A stretch of 64,000 nt of DNA from Streptomyces sp. NBC_01723 (lineage in GTDB: Bacteria; Actinomycetota; Actinomycetes; Streptomycetales; Streptomycetaceae), in NCBI RefSeq assembly GCF_036246005.1, contig NZ_CP109171.1, positions 2,344,001 to 2,408,000 of the forward strand. The letters are read 5' to 3'. The notes below the pieces were generated by a model. It ran no database searches, was not told the DNA's origin, and saw only the letters and a list, made by a program, of their open reading frames with translations. Positions 1-7,711 of this stretch are shown here, one piece after another. The first letter of the stretch is position 1, and each line of letters begins with the position of its first letter. A program made the translations under genes and the position numbers.

Positions 1-394
1 CCGCCGCGCCCAGGCCCTGCACGGCCCGCGCGGCCAGCAACTGCCAGCCCTCCTGGGCCAGGCCGCCGCCCAGTGAGGCCAGGGTGAACAGCCCGAGCCC
101 GACCAGGAACATCCGCTTGCGCCCGTACAGGTCACCGGCCCGCCCACCGAGCAGCATGAACCCGGCGAAGGCGATGGCGTAGGCGTTGACCACCCACTGG
201 AGCCCCTGCGCGCTCAGCCCGAGGTCGGTGCGCATGGACGGCAGGGCGACGTTGACGACGGACACGTCGAGCACGACCAGGAACTGTCCGGCACAGGCCA
301 GGGCGACGACCAGCCAGGTCGGGGGCGTGCGGCGGGTGGATGTGCGGGCGGTGGCGGAGACGGGGGAACTGGTTGCTTCGGGCATGGGTGTCAT
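1..394 (-). CDS. MFS transporter, DHA2 (EmrB/QacA) type, N-terminal part
   Basis: This gene runs off the left edge, so only about 131 N-terminal residues are visible. The reading begins MTPMPEATSSPVS, has a hydrophilic N-terminus, then a first membrane helix (LVVALACAGQFLVVLDVSVV) and the signature LGGRAGDLYGRKRMF, which is the cytoplasmic loop 2-3 motif A of the major facilitator superfamily. The motif near LDVSVVNVALP is typical of 14-helix proton antiporters that export drugs. The start is the ATG at 394; a second in-frame ATG lies at 385. It is divergent from another MFS gene starting at 624, with 229 bases between them. Substrate is unknown. The family call is safe; whether the gene is intact cannot be judged here. 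Confidence 0.9.
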   Translation of the reverse strand, partial: MTPMPEATSSPVSATARTSTRRTPPTWLVVALACAGQFLVVLDVSVVNVALPSMRTDLGLSAQGLQWVVNAYAIAFAGFMLLGGRAGDLYGRKRMFLVGLGLFTLASLGGGLAQEGWQLLAARAVQGLGAA

Positions 395-574
395 GGTCTC
401 AACGGCAGCCCGGCCCGTACATCGGAATTTGGTCCCGGACCGGCCTGGGTCCACGGACCCAGGCCGTCGCGGACCTGGACGAGGACCAAGAGAAGGTCAA
501 GAATTCATTAGGGACCCGAAGCAACGGAATAGTTGCCCTGGCTGACGAGGTTCATCCTGCAGTCATCCCGCACC

Positions 575-584
575 GCGGTACCGC
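575..584. promoter_or_regulatory. Short palindrome in divergent MFS promoter region
   Basis: A perfect 10-base palindrome, GCGGTACCGC, lies 40 bases upstream of the MFS start at 624, in the 229-base gap between two divergent transporter genes. It could be a regulator site, but it is short for GC-rich DNA and no regulator gene adjoins it. Nothing else recognisable was seen in this gap. Confidence 0.25.
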
Positions 585-623
585 ACTGCACTTCGACGCC
601 CCCCGGCCTGGAGGCCCCACCCC

Positions 624-2387
624 ATGTCCCACACGACGACCGACGAACCCACCCGGAGTGCGAGCGGGGCCACCGTCCCGGTGCTCGCCTTCGCGGGCAT
701 CGTCGTCGCGGTGATGCAGACCCTGCTCGTCCCCGTCATCAAGGACCTGCCCGCGCTCCTGGACACCAGCCCCAGCAACGCCACCTGGGTCCTGACGTCG
801 ACGCTCCTGTCCGGAGCCGTGGCCACGCCGATCATGGGCCGGCTCGGCGACCTGTTCGGCAAGCGCCGGATGCTGATCGTCAGCCTCTCGGTGATGGTGG
901 TGGGCGCGCTGATCAGCGCGTTCACCGACGCACTGCTCCCGATGATCGTCGGCCGCACGCTCCAGGGCGTCGCGATGGGCGCGATACCCCTCGGCATCGG
1001 CCTGATGCGCGACATCCTGCCCCGCGAGCGGCTCGGCTCGGCGATGGCGCTGATGAGCTCCTCGATCGGCGTCGGCGGCGGCCTCGCGCTGCCCGCCGCG
1101 GCCCTGGTCGCCCAGCACACCGACTGGCACACCCTGTTCTACGGCGCCGCCGGCCTCGGCGTGCTCTCCATCGCCCTGACCCTGCTGGTCGTACCGGAGT
1201 CCCCGCTGCGCGCCAAGGGCTCCTTCGACCTGCCGGGCGCGGCCGGTCTGACCGCCGGTCTGATCCTCTTCCTCCTGCCGATCACCAAGGGCAGCGACTG
1301 GGGCTGGTCGTCGCCCTCCACGCTCGGCCTGTTCGCCGCCGCCGTCGTGGTCCTGCTGCTCTGGGGCCTGATGGAGCTGCGCGTCGCCGCCCCGCTGGTC
1401 GACCTGCGCACCACGGCCCGCCGCGAGGTCCTGCTCACCAACCTCGCCTCGATCATGGTCGGCGTCTCCTTCTTCGTCATCTCCCTGGTCCTGCCGCAGC
1501 TCCTCCAGCTGCCCGCCGAGACGGGCTACGGCCTCGGGCAGTCGATGGTCGTCGCGGGCCTGTGCGTGGCGCCGCTGGGCCTGACGATGATGTTCACGGC
1601 GCCGGTCTACGCCCGGCTGTCCGCCCGCTACGGCCCCCGGACCACCCTGATCATCGGCCTGATGATCATCGGGATCGGCTACGCCGGCGGCCTCGGTCTG
1701 ATGAACGCCGCCTGGCAGACCGTCATCACCTCGGTGCTGATCGGCGCGGGCATCGGCCTCGCCTACTCCTCGCTGCCGGCGCTGATCATCGGCGCGGTCC
1801 CGGCCTCGGAGACAGGCGCGGCCAACGGCCTCAACACCCTGATGCGGTCCATCGGTACGTCGGTGTCGAGCGCCGTGATCGGCATGGTGCTCGCCAACAC
1901 CTCGAACGACGTGGGCGGCGTCGCCGTCCCCACCATGCACGGCTTCCGGGTCTCCTTCCTGATCGCGACCGCCGCGGTCGCCGTCGGCCTGGCACTGGCC
2001 TTCTTCCTCCCCCGCCGCCCGTCCACGGCCACGCAGCTGCGCGCGAGCAGCGAGGAGGACGCGAACCTGGCCCGCGCCGAGCAGGCGCTCGCCGGGGAGG
2101 CCGTCGCCGGTGAGTCGCCGCGCGGCTTCCGGGGCCGGGTGCTGGACGCCGACGGCGCCCCCGTCGCCCGCGCCAAGGTCACGCTGATCGACCGGCACGG
2201 CCGGCAGGCGGGCGCGACCCTCTCCGCCGGGGACGGCGGCTACGCCCTGGCCGTGCCCGCGCGAGGCCCGTACGTACTGGCCGCCCGCGCCGCCGGACAC
2301 GGCCCGCTCGCCCACGCGGCGACCCACGGCGGCGACCACCAGGTCGACCTGGACCTGTCCCTGCCGGGCGAGACGGTCCACGCCTGA
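624..2387 (+). CDS. MFS transporter (DHA2) with a C-terminal carboxypeptidase-regulatory-like domain
   Basis: A 587-residue protein. Residues about 15-475 form an MFS exporter with many hydrophobic helices and the motif MGRLGDLFGKRRM at about residues 73-85. The last about 85 residues (from PRGFRGRVLDADGAPVARAK) are soluble and look like a carboxypeptidase-D regulatory, prealbumin-like beta-sandwich: a GRVLDADGAPVARAKVTL strand, then DGGYALAVPARGPYVLAARA. Such domains are usually extracellular or periplasmic, so its place at the end of a transporter is unusual, although I recall similar fusions in other streptomycetes. The ATG at 624 fits the start of homologous transporters. It probably exports a drug or metabolite; the tail may bind substrate or a partner. 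A strong hairpin follows the stop. Confidence 0.88.
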   Translation: MSHTTTDEPTRSASGATVPVLAFAGIVVAVMQTLLVPVIKDLPALLDTSPSNATWVLTSTLLSGAVATPIMGRLGDLFGKRRMLIVSLSVMVVGALISAFTDALLPMIVGRTLQGVAMGAIPLGIGLMRDILPRERLGSAMALMSSSIGVGGGLALPAAALVAQHTDWHTLFYGAAGLGVLSIALTLLVVPESPLRAKGSFDLPGAAGLTAGLILFLLPITKGSDWGWSSPSTLGLFAAAVVVLLLWGLMELRVAAPLVDLRTTARREVLLTNLASIMVGVSFFVISLVLPQLLQLPAETGYGLGQSMVVAGLCVAPLGLTMMFTAPVYARLSARYGPRTTLIIGLMIIGIGYAGGLGLMNAAWQTVITSVLIGAGIGLAYSSLPALIIGAVPASETGAANGLNTLMRSIGTSVSSAVIGMVLANTSNDVGGVAVPTMHGFRVSFLIATAAVAVGLALAFFLPRRPSTATQLRASSEEDANLARAEQALAGEAVAGESPRGFRGRVLDADGAPVARAKVTLIDRHGRQAGATLSAGDGGYALAVPARGPYVLAARAAGHGPLAHAATHGGDHQVDLDLSLPGETVHA

Positions 2388-2410
2388 CCCGCACGCCGTC
2401 ACCACTCACC

Positions 2411-2442
2411 GCACCCCCTGCCGCACGTCCGGCAGGGGGTGC
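2411..2442 (+). terminator. Rho-independent-like terminator after the MFS gene
   Basis: A perfect 12-base-pair stem, GCACCCCCTGCC paired with GGCAGGGGGTGC around an 8-base loop, begins 24 bases after the MFS stop. There is no T-run, as is usual for Streptomyces hairpin terminators. Confidence 0.75.
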
Positions 2443-2465
2443 GGTGCGACGGGGAGGACCGCACC

Positions 2466-2626
2466 CGCACCGGCCCGCCGGGACTCCCCTCTCCGGGCCG
2501 GCCCACAGGCGCACGCGCACCCTTCCCCACCCACCCCCGGCAGACGGTGCACCCGGCACGGACACCCCCGCACCGGCCCGCCGGGACACCCCTCTCCAGG
2601 CGCACAGGCGCACGCGCACCCTCCCT
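2466..2626. repeat. Imperfect direct repeat, about 57 bases, two copies 104 apart
   Basis: The block beginning CGCACCGGCCCGCCGGGAC occurs at 2466 and again at 2570, each followed by a CCCCTCTCC segment and then CACAGGCGCACGCGCACCCT. The copies differ by a few substitutions and small indels. They fill the 386-base gap between the MFS gene and the methyltransferase. Although an open frame extends back through the repeats from the methyltransferase, I read this stretch as non-coding: it has repeats, a hairpin, and a good ribosome site only further downstream. Confidence 0.7.
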
Positions 2627-2773
2627 CCCCACCTGCTCGGCGGAGTTCTCCCGGCCCGACCCACACCCCCGCCCCCTCACCGCACCCCCCGCCCGACCCC
2701 CGGTACGGAGTACGGCAGCATGGGCGCCGAACCGCGCCGCCGCCCGGCGCCCCGTGTCACCGAGAGGACCCGC

Positions 2774-3424
2774 ATGTCCGCGCCGCCCGCCCCCGACGCC
2801 CTGGCCGCCTTCGAGGCCGCCAAGGGGTTCATGCCCGTGCACGAGGGCCGCGCGCTGTACGCCGCCGCCGTGGAGGCGGGCGGGCTCGGGCTGCCGCTGC
2901 TGGAGGTCGGCACGTACTGCGGGCGCTCCACCGTCCTGCTCGCCGACGCGGCCCGCCGGGCCGGGGTCACCGCGCTCACCGTCGACCACCACCGGGGCAG
3001 CGAGGAGCAGCAGCCGGGCTGGGACTACCACGACCCGGAGACGGTCGATCCCGAGCTGGGCGTGATGGACACCCTCCCCACCTTCCGCCGCACCCTGCAC
3101 CGGGCCGGTCTGGAGGAGCACGTGGTCGCCCTCGTCGGCCGCTCGCCCCAGGTCGCGGCCCTCTGGAACTCCCCCCTCGGCCTGGTCTTCGTCGACGGCG
3201 GACACACCGACGAGCACGCGAACGCGGACTACGAGGGCTGGGCACCGCACGTGGCCGACGGCGGCCTCCTCGTCATCCACGACGTCTTCCCCCACCCGGC
3301 CGACGAGTTCACCGGCCAGGCCCCGTACCGCGTCTACCTCAGGGCCCTCGCGTCCGGCGCCTTCACGGAGGTCTCCGTGACCGACTCGCTGCGCGTCCTG
3401 CGGCGAACGGGTACGGGGATCTGA
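2774..3424 (+). CDS. Class I SAM-dependent methyltransferase
   Basis: A protein of 216 residues. It has a Rossmann-type SAM-binding motif (LPLLEVGTYCGRSTVLLADA at about residues 38-57), an acidic loop at the end of strand 2 (TVDHH), and the late motif LVFVDGGHTD with GGLLVIHDVFPHP, as in the Methyltransf_24/CmcI-like group. The open frame extends upstream to 2444, but that part is repeat-rich. I chose the ATG at 2774 because GAGAGG sits 7 bases before it and the sequence after it (MSAPPAPDALAAFEAAKGF) is protein-like. The acceptor is unknown. The amidase gene starts 22 bases after the stop, so the two may be co-transcribed. Confidence 0.82.
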   Translation: MSAPPAPDALAAFEAAKGFMPVHEGRALYAAAVEAGGLGLPLLEVGTYCGRSTVLLADAARRAGVTALTVDHHRGSEEQQPGWDYHDPETVDPELGVMDTLPTFRRTLHRAGLEEHVVALVGRSPQVAALWNSPLGLVFVDGGHTDEHANADYEGWAPHVADGGLLVIHDVFPHPADEFTGQAPYRVYLRALASGAFTEVSVTDSLRVLRRTGTGI

Positions 3425-3446
3425 GGGCACGGTTAGAGTCGCTGAC

Positions 3447-4421
3447 GTGTCGTACACAGGCCCCGATTTCGAACCTCCCCGGCCCCGTCGCTCCCCCCTG
3501 CGCCGCCCGCTGACCGTGGCGGTCGCCGCGCTGGTGCCCGGGGCGTTGCTCGGGTGGGGGGTGTACGCGGCGGTCGGCGGCTCCGACGACGGTGGGGACG
3601 CGTCCGGTGCGCGGACGTCCTCGGCGGCACCCTCCGAAGGCGCGGCCTCCGCGAGCGACGACGCCAGGAAGCCCGCGGAATCCTCGCCCTCCGCGAGCGG
3701 GAAGCCGACCGCGTCCTCCTCCAAGTCCGCGCCCGCCGGGGCCTCCGGGCCGCTCAAGGGGAAGGTCGTCGTCATCGACCCGGGGCACAATCCGGGCAAC
3801 TTCCAGCACACGTCCGAGATCAACCGGAAGGTGAACGTCGGCACGCACTGGAAGGAGTGCGACACGACGGGCACCGCCACCAACGCGGGATATCCGGAGG
3901 CGAAGTTCACCCTCGACGTCGCCCACCGGCTGCGCACGCTGCTGGAGGAGCAGGGCGCCACGGTGAAACTGACGCAGGACGGCGACCGTTCGTACGGCCC
4001 CTGCGTGGACGAGCGGGCCCGGATCGGCAACGAGGCGGACGCGGATGCCGCGATCTCGATCCACGCCGACGGGTCGGGGGCCGGCAACCGCGGCTTCCAC
4101 GTGATCCTGCCGGGAGCCGTGCACGACGGCGACGCCGACACCCGCCCCATCGTCGCGCCCTCCGCCGACCTCGGCGAGCGCGTCGCGGGCAACTTCCTGC
4201 GTGCCACGGGCAGCGCGCCGTCCAACTACCTCGGCGACGGCACCGGCCTGGTCACGCGCACGGACCTGGGCGGTCTCAATCTGTCAACGGTTCCCAAGGT
4301 GTTCATCGAGTGCGGCAACATGCGAGACGACAAGGACGTGGCGCTGCTGACCAGCGGCACTTGGCGCCAGAAGGCGGCGCAAGGGATGTCTGAGGGAATC
4401 GTGAGTTTCCTGCGCGGGTAG
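3447..4421 (+). CDS. N-acetylmuramoyl-L-alanine amidase (Amidase_3), membrane-anchored or secreted
   Basis: The 324-residue product starts with a short basic segment and a hydrophobic helix at about residues 18-40 (signal anchor), followed by a Ser/Ala/Pro-rich linker to about residue 100. The catalytic domain follows. Zinc ligands expected for Amidase_3 are visible: His in IDPGHNPGN, Glu in YPEAKFTLD, His in AISIHADG, and the catalytic Glu in VFIECGNMRDDKD near the C-terminus. It should cleave the bond between N-acetylmuramic acid and the stem peptide of peptidoglycan outside the membrane. The start is a GTG 22 bases after the methyltransferase. No attachment repeats such as LysM or SPOR are seen. 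Confidence 0.93.
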   Translation: MSYTGPDFEPPRPRRSPLRRPLTVAVAALVPGALLGWGVYAAVGGSDDGGDASGARTSSAAPSEGAASASDDARKPAESSPSASGKPTASSSKSAPAGASGPLKGKVVVIDPGHNPGNFQHTSEINRKVNVGTHWKECDTTGTATNAGYPEAKFTLDVAHRLRTLLEEQGATVKLTQDGDRSYGPCVDERARIGNEADADAAISIHADGSGAGNRGFHVILPGAVHDGDADTRPIVAPSADLGERVAGNFLRATGSAPSNYLGDGTGLVTRTDLGGLNLSTVPKVFIECGNMRDDKDVALLTSGTWRQKAAQGMSEGIVSFLRG

Positions 4422-4579
4422 TGATCAGCGTCCCGATCCCTGCGGACAGCCCCGATGTGCGGACGATAGTGTCGTCCGTACGATGAGGGGCCACCCCCGC
4501 GCTTCACACCGGAACCTTTCGGCGACATCGTGACAGCGACGCCTCTATTGACGACGAGACGACCTACGAAGGACCTGAA

Positions 4580-5449
4580 GTGAATATCCGCTCCCTCACT
4601 CGAGGCGACGGCGTGGTGATCGGAGCAGCGGTTCTGCTGTTGATCGCGTCGTTCCTCGACATCTACTCGTTCGACGGTGCCCCGGACAGCGCCGACATCC
4701 CCAGCCTGTGGGGCAGTGGGCCGGTCGTGCTCGGTGTCGTCCTGGCGGGGGTCATCGGCGCCGCGCTCATCGTGGTGGCCCGCGCGATGCCGCAGCCCAA
4801 GAAGGTGGCCGGCCTCGACCTCGGCCAGTTCGGCATCGCCTTCACGGTCTTCGCGGCCTGGAGCGCGCTCGGCAACATCTTCGACCCGGCGGGCGCCTTC
4901 GACGGCGAGGGTGGCATCGTCGACGAGTTCGGGGCGGGCCTGGGCCTGATCCTCGCCCTCATCGCCACGCTGGTCATGGCCGCCGCTGCGGTGGCCACGC
5001 CGCTGCTCCCCGCCCTCAAGGGCGCCCTGATCCCGGCCGCGCGTCCGGCGGCACCGCAGCCCTACGGCGGCCAGCCGCAGGGTGGTTACGGCTACCCCGG
5101 CGCGCAGCAGCAGCCGTACGGCGGCCAGCCGGGCCAGCCCGGTCAGCCGGGTCAGCCGGGTCAGCCCTTCGGCGGTCAGCCGCAGCCGGGTCAGGCCCAG
5201 CCGCAGCCCCAGGCCCCGCAGCAGGCCCAGGCGCAGGCGCAGCCGGCCGGGGACTTCTCCCCGTTCTGGTTCGCCGTGCCGGTGCCGCGTCCGCTGTTCG
5301 CGGAGGACGGCTCGCCCACGCCGATCGCCGAGCTGGCGCCGGGCACCTGGTACCTGGCCGTCGAGCAGCGCGGTGCCAACCTGGTCGCGCAGACGCAGGA
5401 CGGCCGCCGCGGCGTCCTCCAGGACACGTCGGGCATCCAGCGCGGCTGA
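4580..5449 (+). CDS. Membrane protein with Pro/Gln/Gly-rich linker and C-terminal soluble domain
   Basis: A 289-residue protein with GTG start preceded by GAAGGA. Four hydrophobic helices occupy roughly residues 13-150 (VVIGAAVLLLIASFLDIYSF first). They are followed by a low-complexity linker of PYGGQPQ and GQPGQPGQP repeats (about residues 155-220). A conserved-looking end reads SPFWFAVPVPRPLF and then GTWYLAVEQRGANLVAQTQDG. This layout resembles actinobacterial DUF5336-like proteins with a four-helix core and a PQ-rich tail. Function is unknown. Its hairpin terminator is at 5474-5513. Confidence 0.8.
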   Translation: MNIRSLTRGDGVVIGAAVLLLIASFLDIYSFDGAPDSADIPSLWGSGPVVLGVVLAGVIGAALIVVARAMPQPKKVAGLDLGQFGIAFTVFAAWSALGNIFDPAGAFDGEGGIVDEFGAGLGLILALIATLVMAAAAVATPLLPALKGALIPAARPAAPQPYGGQPQGGYGYPGAQQQPYGGQPGQPGQPGQPGQPFGGQPQPGQAQPQPQAPQQAQAQAQPAGDFSPFWFAVPVPRPLFAEDGSPTPIAELAPGTWYLAVEQRGANLVAQTQDGRRGVLQDTSGIQRG

Positions 5450-5473
5450 CCCGCCCGCATCACCCGCACCTCA

Positions 5474-5513
5474 ACGGCCCTCCCTCCGGACCCGCTTCCG
5501 GACGGAGGGCCGT
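5474..5513 (+). terminator. Strong hairpin terminator
   Basis: ACGGCCCTCC..CCGGA pairs with TCCGG..GGAGGGCCGT around a short loop, 25 bases after the stop at 5449. The stem is about 15 base pairs with one small internal mismatch. Confidence 0.8.
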
Positions 5514-5555
5514 CGTCGTAGGTTTCCGCCGGGCTTCCGGGGCCATACGCAAGGC

Positions 5556-5843
5556 ATGTCTAGATCTCACGGTTCCAGTTCCGCGGGCAGGGCCATAGCC
5601 GTCGTCGCCGACATCATGGCCTTCATCCTCGGCCTGTGGATTCTGATGTACCTGTTGGACGCCAACCGGGCCAACGACCTGGTCCAGTTCGTCCATGACG
5701 CTGCCAACTGGCTGGCCGGCTGGTCGCGTGACCTCTTCACCTTCGACGAGGACTGGGCCCGCGTGGTCGCCGGCTACGGCCTGGCCGCCGTGGTCTACCT
5801 CTTCATCGGCCACGCCATCGCCAACCGCGTCGGCCGCCGCTGA
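5556..5843 (+). CDS. Small membrane protein, two helices
   Basis: A 95-residue protein, MSRSHGSSSAGRAIAVVADI onward. Two hydrophobic helices are visible: residues about 13-33 (AVVADIMAFILGLWILMYLL) and about 70-88 (VAGYGLAAVVYLFIGHAI). Between them lies an amphipathic stretch with LVQFVHDAANWLAGWSRDLF. The ATG at 5556 is preceded only by a weak AAGG. The open frame reaches further upstream, but that part is the reverse reading of the terminator and linker. I do not recognise a named family. It lies between a terminator and a convergent gene. Confidence 0.7.
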   Translation: MSRSHGSSSAGRAIAVVADIMAFILGLWILMYLLDANRANDLVQFVHDAANWLAGWSRDLFTFDEDWARVVAGYGLAAVVYLFIGHAIANRVGRR

Positions 5844-5891
5844 GCGTTCGTCTTCGACGAGAACCCGACCGGGTGTGGTGCCGCACCGTGC

Positions 5892-6980
5892 TCAGACGCA
5901 GCAGTCCGGGTCCAGCCCCCTCGGCAGGTGGTCGCCGGAGAAGACCTGGCAGGTGGCCTCGTGGCCGCCGAGGGCTGCGACGGCCAGGAGCAGGGAGCCG
6001 GCCGTCCAGGTGGTGAGTTCGCGGGGCCAGACGGCCTGGTCCTCGAAGACGTAGCCCGTCCAGTAGAGGCCGCTCTCGGGGTCGCGCAGGTGCTGGATGG
6101 ACTGGAGGATCTCCAGGGCGTGGTCGGACTCGCCCACCGCCCACAGGGCGAGGGCGAGTTCGGCCGACTCGCCGCCCGTGACCCACGGGTTGGGGACGAC
6201 GCAGCGCACGCCGAGGCCGGGGACGACGAAGCGGTCCCAGCTCTCCTTGATGCGGGACCTGGCCTCCGTGCCGGTCAGCGCGCCGCCCAGCACCGGGTAG
6301 TACCAGTCCATCGAGTACCGGCCCTTGTCCAGGAACCGCTCCGGGTGCCGCCGGATGGCGTGCCGCAGCGCGCCCGCCGCCAACTCCCAGTCGGGCTGAG
6401 GCTCCTCACGCTGCTCGGCGATCGCGAGCGCGCAGCGCAGCGCGTGGTGGACGGAGGAGCTGCCGGTCAGCAGCGCGTCCTTGGTGGCCGTGCCGTCCTC
6501 GTCGCGCCGCCAGCCGATCTGCCCGCCGGGCTGCTGGAGCCGCAGCACGAACTCGACCGCCGCGTGGACGACGGGCCACATCCGCTCCAGGAACGTGTCG
6601 TCGCCGGTGGCGAGGTAGTGGTGCCAGACGCCGACGGCGACGTAGGCGACGAAGTTGGTCTCCCGGCCCCGGTCGGTGACGTCGGCGAAGTCCCCGTCGG
6701 CGTAGGCGGCGTACCAGGAGCCGTCCGCGTTCTGGTGCCGGGCCAGCCACGCGTACGCCCGCTCGGCGGCCTCGTGCTCGTCGGCCGCGTCCAGGGCCAT
6801 CGCCGCCTCGACGTGGTCCCAGGGGTCGAGGTGGTGCCCGCGGAACCACGGGATCGCCCCGTCCTCGCGCTGCACGGCGAGGATGCCGCGGACGGTCCCG
6901 GCGGCCTCGGCGTCGGTGAGGACGCCGGGCAGGACGAGGTGCTCGGTGCGGGGCGTGCGAGGACCGCGGGGCGATGTCAC
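5892..6980 (-). CDS. (alpha/alpha) toroid protein, prenyltransferase/glycosidase-like
   Basis: A 362-residue protein, the last gene of a three-gene operon. The GTG start overlaps the stop of the methyltransferase (GTGA at 6977-6980), indicating coupled translation. The sequence consists of helical pairs with Gly/Trp-rich turns: GAIPWFRGHHLDPWDHVEAA, WLARHQNADGSWYAAY, ETNFVAYVAVGVWHHYL, TGSSSVHHALRCALAI, GESAELALALWAVGE and WTAGSLLLAVAALGG. This is the architecture of six-hairpin toroids such as terpenoid cyclase/prenyltransferase barrels and GH15-type glycosidases. No DxDD cyclase motif is seen. With a sugar transferase and methyltransferase beside it, a glycan- or lipid-linked role is plausible, but the reaction is unknown. 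Confidence 0.78.
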   Translation of the reverse strand: MTSPRGPRTPRTEHLVLPGVLTDAEAAGTVRGILAVQREDGAIPWFRGHHLDPWDHVEAAMALDAADEHEAAERAYAWLARHQNADGSWYAAYADGDFADVTDRGRETNFVAYVAVGVWHHYLATGDDTFLERMWPVVHAAVEFVLRLQQPGGQIGWRRDEDGTATKDALLTGSSSVHHALRCALAIAEQREEPQPDWELAAGALRHAIRRHPERFLDKGRYSMDWYYPVLGGALTGTEARSRIKESWDRFVVPGLGVRCVVPNPWVTGGESAELALALWAVGESDHALEILQSIQHLRDPESGLYWTGYVFEDQAVWPRELTTWTAGSLLLAVAALGGHEATCQVFSGDHLPRGLDPDCCV

Positions 6981-7711
6981 GCGGCGTCCACCGGCGGCAG
7001 GTGCGGCTTGGTCGCGTACGCCACGAAGCTCTTGCCGATCAGCGGGTTCAGCGCCTGCTCGGCGACCCGCGTCGCCAGCGGCTTCTTCATGATGTCCCAG
7101 ACCAGCAGCTTGTGGTACGCCCGCACCGGCAGCGCCTTGTCGTTGTCGACGCCGAACGCGCACTTCAGCCACCAGTACGGCGAGTGCAGCGCGTGCGCGT
7201 GATGGCTGCCGTACGGCCGCAGCCCCGCCTCGCGGATGCGGGCGAGCAGCTGGTCGGCCTTGTAGATGCGGATGTGGCCGCCCTCGACCTCGTGGTAGGC
7301 GTCGGACAGCGTCCAGCAGACCTTCTCGGGGCCGTAGCGCGGGACGGTGACGGCGATGCGGCCGCCGGGCCTGAGCACCCGGACCATCTCGGCGAGGACA
7401 CCCTTGTCGTCGTGGATGTGCTCCATCACCTCGGAGATGATGACCACGTCGAACGACTCGTCGGGGAAGGGCAGGGCCAGCGCGTCGCCCTCCATCGCGG
7501 TGGCGGTGGCGCCGGCCGGGGCCTCGCCGGCCTCCTCCATCGCCGCGAACCACTTGGCGACCTCGCGGATTTCCTCGGCGTTCCGGTCCAGCGCGACGAC
7601 CCGGGCCCCGCGCCGATAGCACTCGAACGCGTGCCGGCCGGCGCCGCAGCCGAGGTCCAGTACGCGGTCGCCGGGGGCGAGCGGGAACCGGGAGAAGTCG
7701 ACGGTCAGCAC
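6977..7711 (-). CDS. Class I SAM-dependent methyltransferase (Methyltransf_11)
   Basis: A 244-residue protein with all usual motifs: motif I RVLDLGCGAGRHAFECYRRG (about residues 19-38), acidic VVALDRN, then FDVVIISEVMEHIHDD and VLRPGGRIAVTVPRYG. The C-terminal part contains YWWLKCAFGVDNDKALPVRA. It overlaps the end of the upstream glycosyltransferase by 7 bases and the downstream toroid gene by 4 bases, so the three are an operon read leftwards. Whether it methylates a sugar, lipid or polyketide cannot be seen. Confidence 0.9.
   Translation of the reverse strand: MLTVDFSRFPLAPGDRVLDLGCGAGRHAFECYRRGARVVALDRNAEEIREVAKWFAAMEEAGEAPAGATATAMEGDALALPFPDESFDVVIISEVMEHIHDDKGVLAEMVRVLRPGGRIAVTVPRYGPEKVCWTLSDAYHEVEGGHIRIYKADQLLARIREAGLRPYGSHHAHALHSPYWWLKCAFGVDNDKALPVRAYHKLLVWDIMKKPLATRVAEQALNPLIGKSFVAYATKPHLPPVDAA

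Noticed and set aside
552..2405. A 617-codon open frame antisense to the MFS gene
   Set aside because: High GC at third positions keeps antisense frames open in Streptomyces. The product is low-complexity Arg/Gly/Asp with no domain, while the plus strand encodes a clear transporter.
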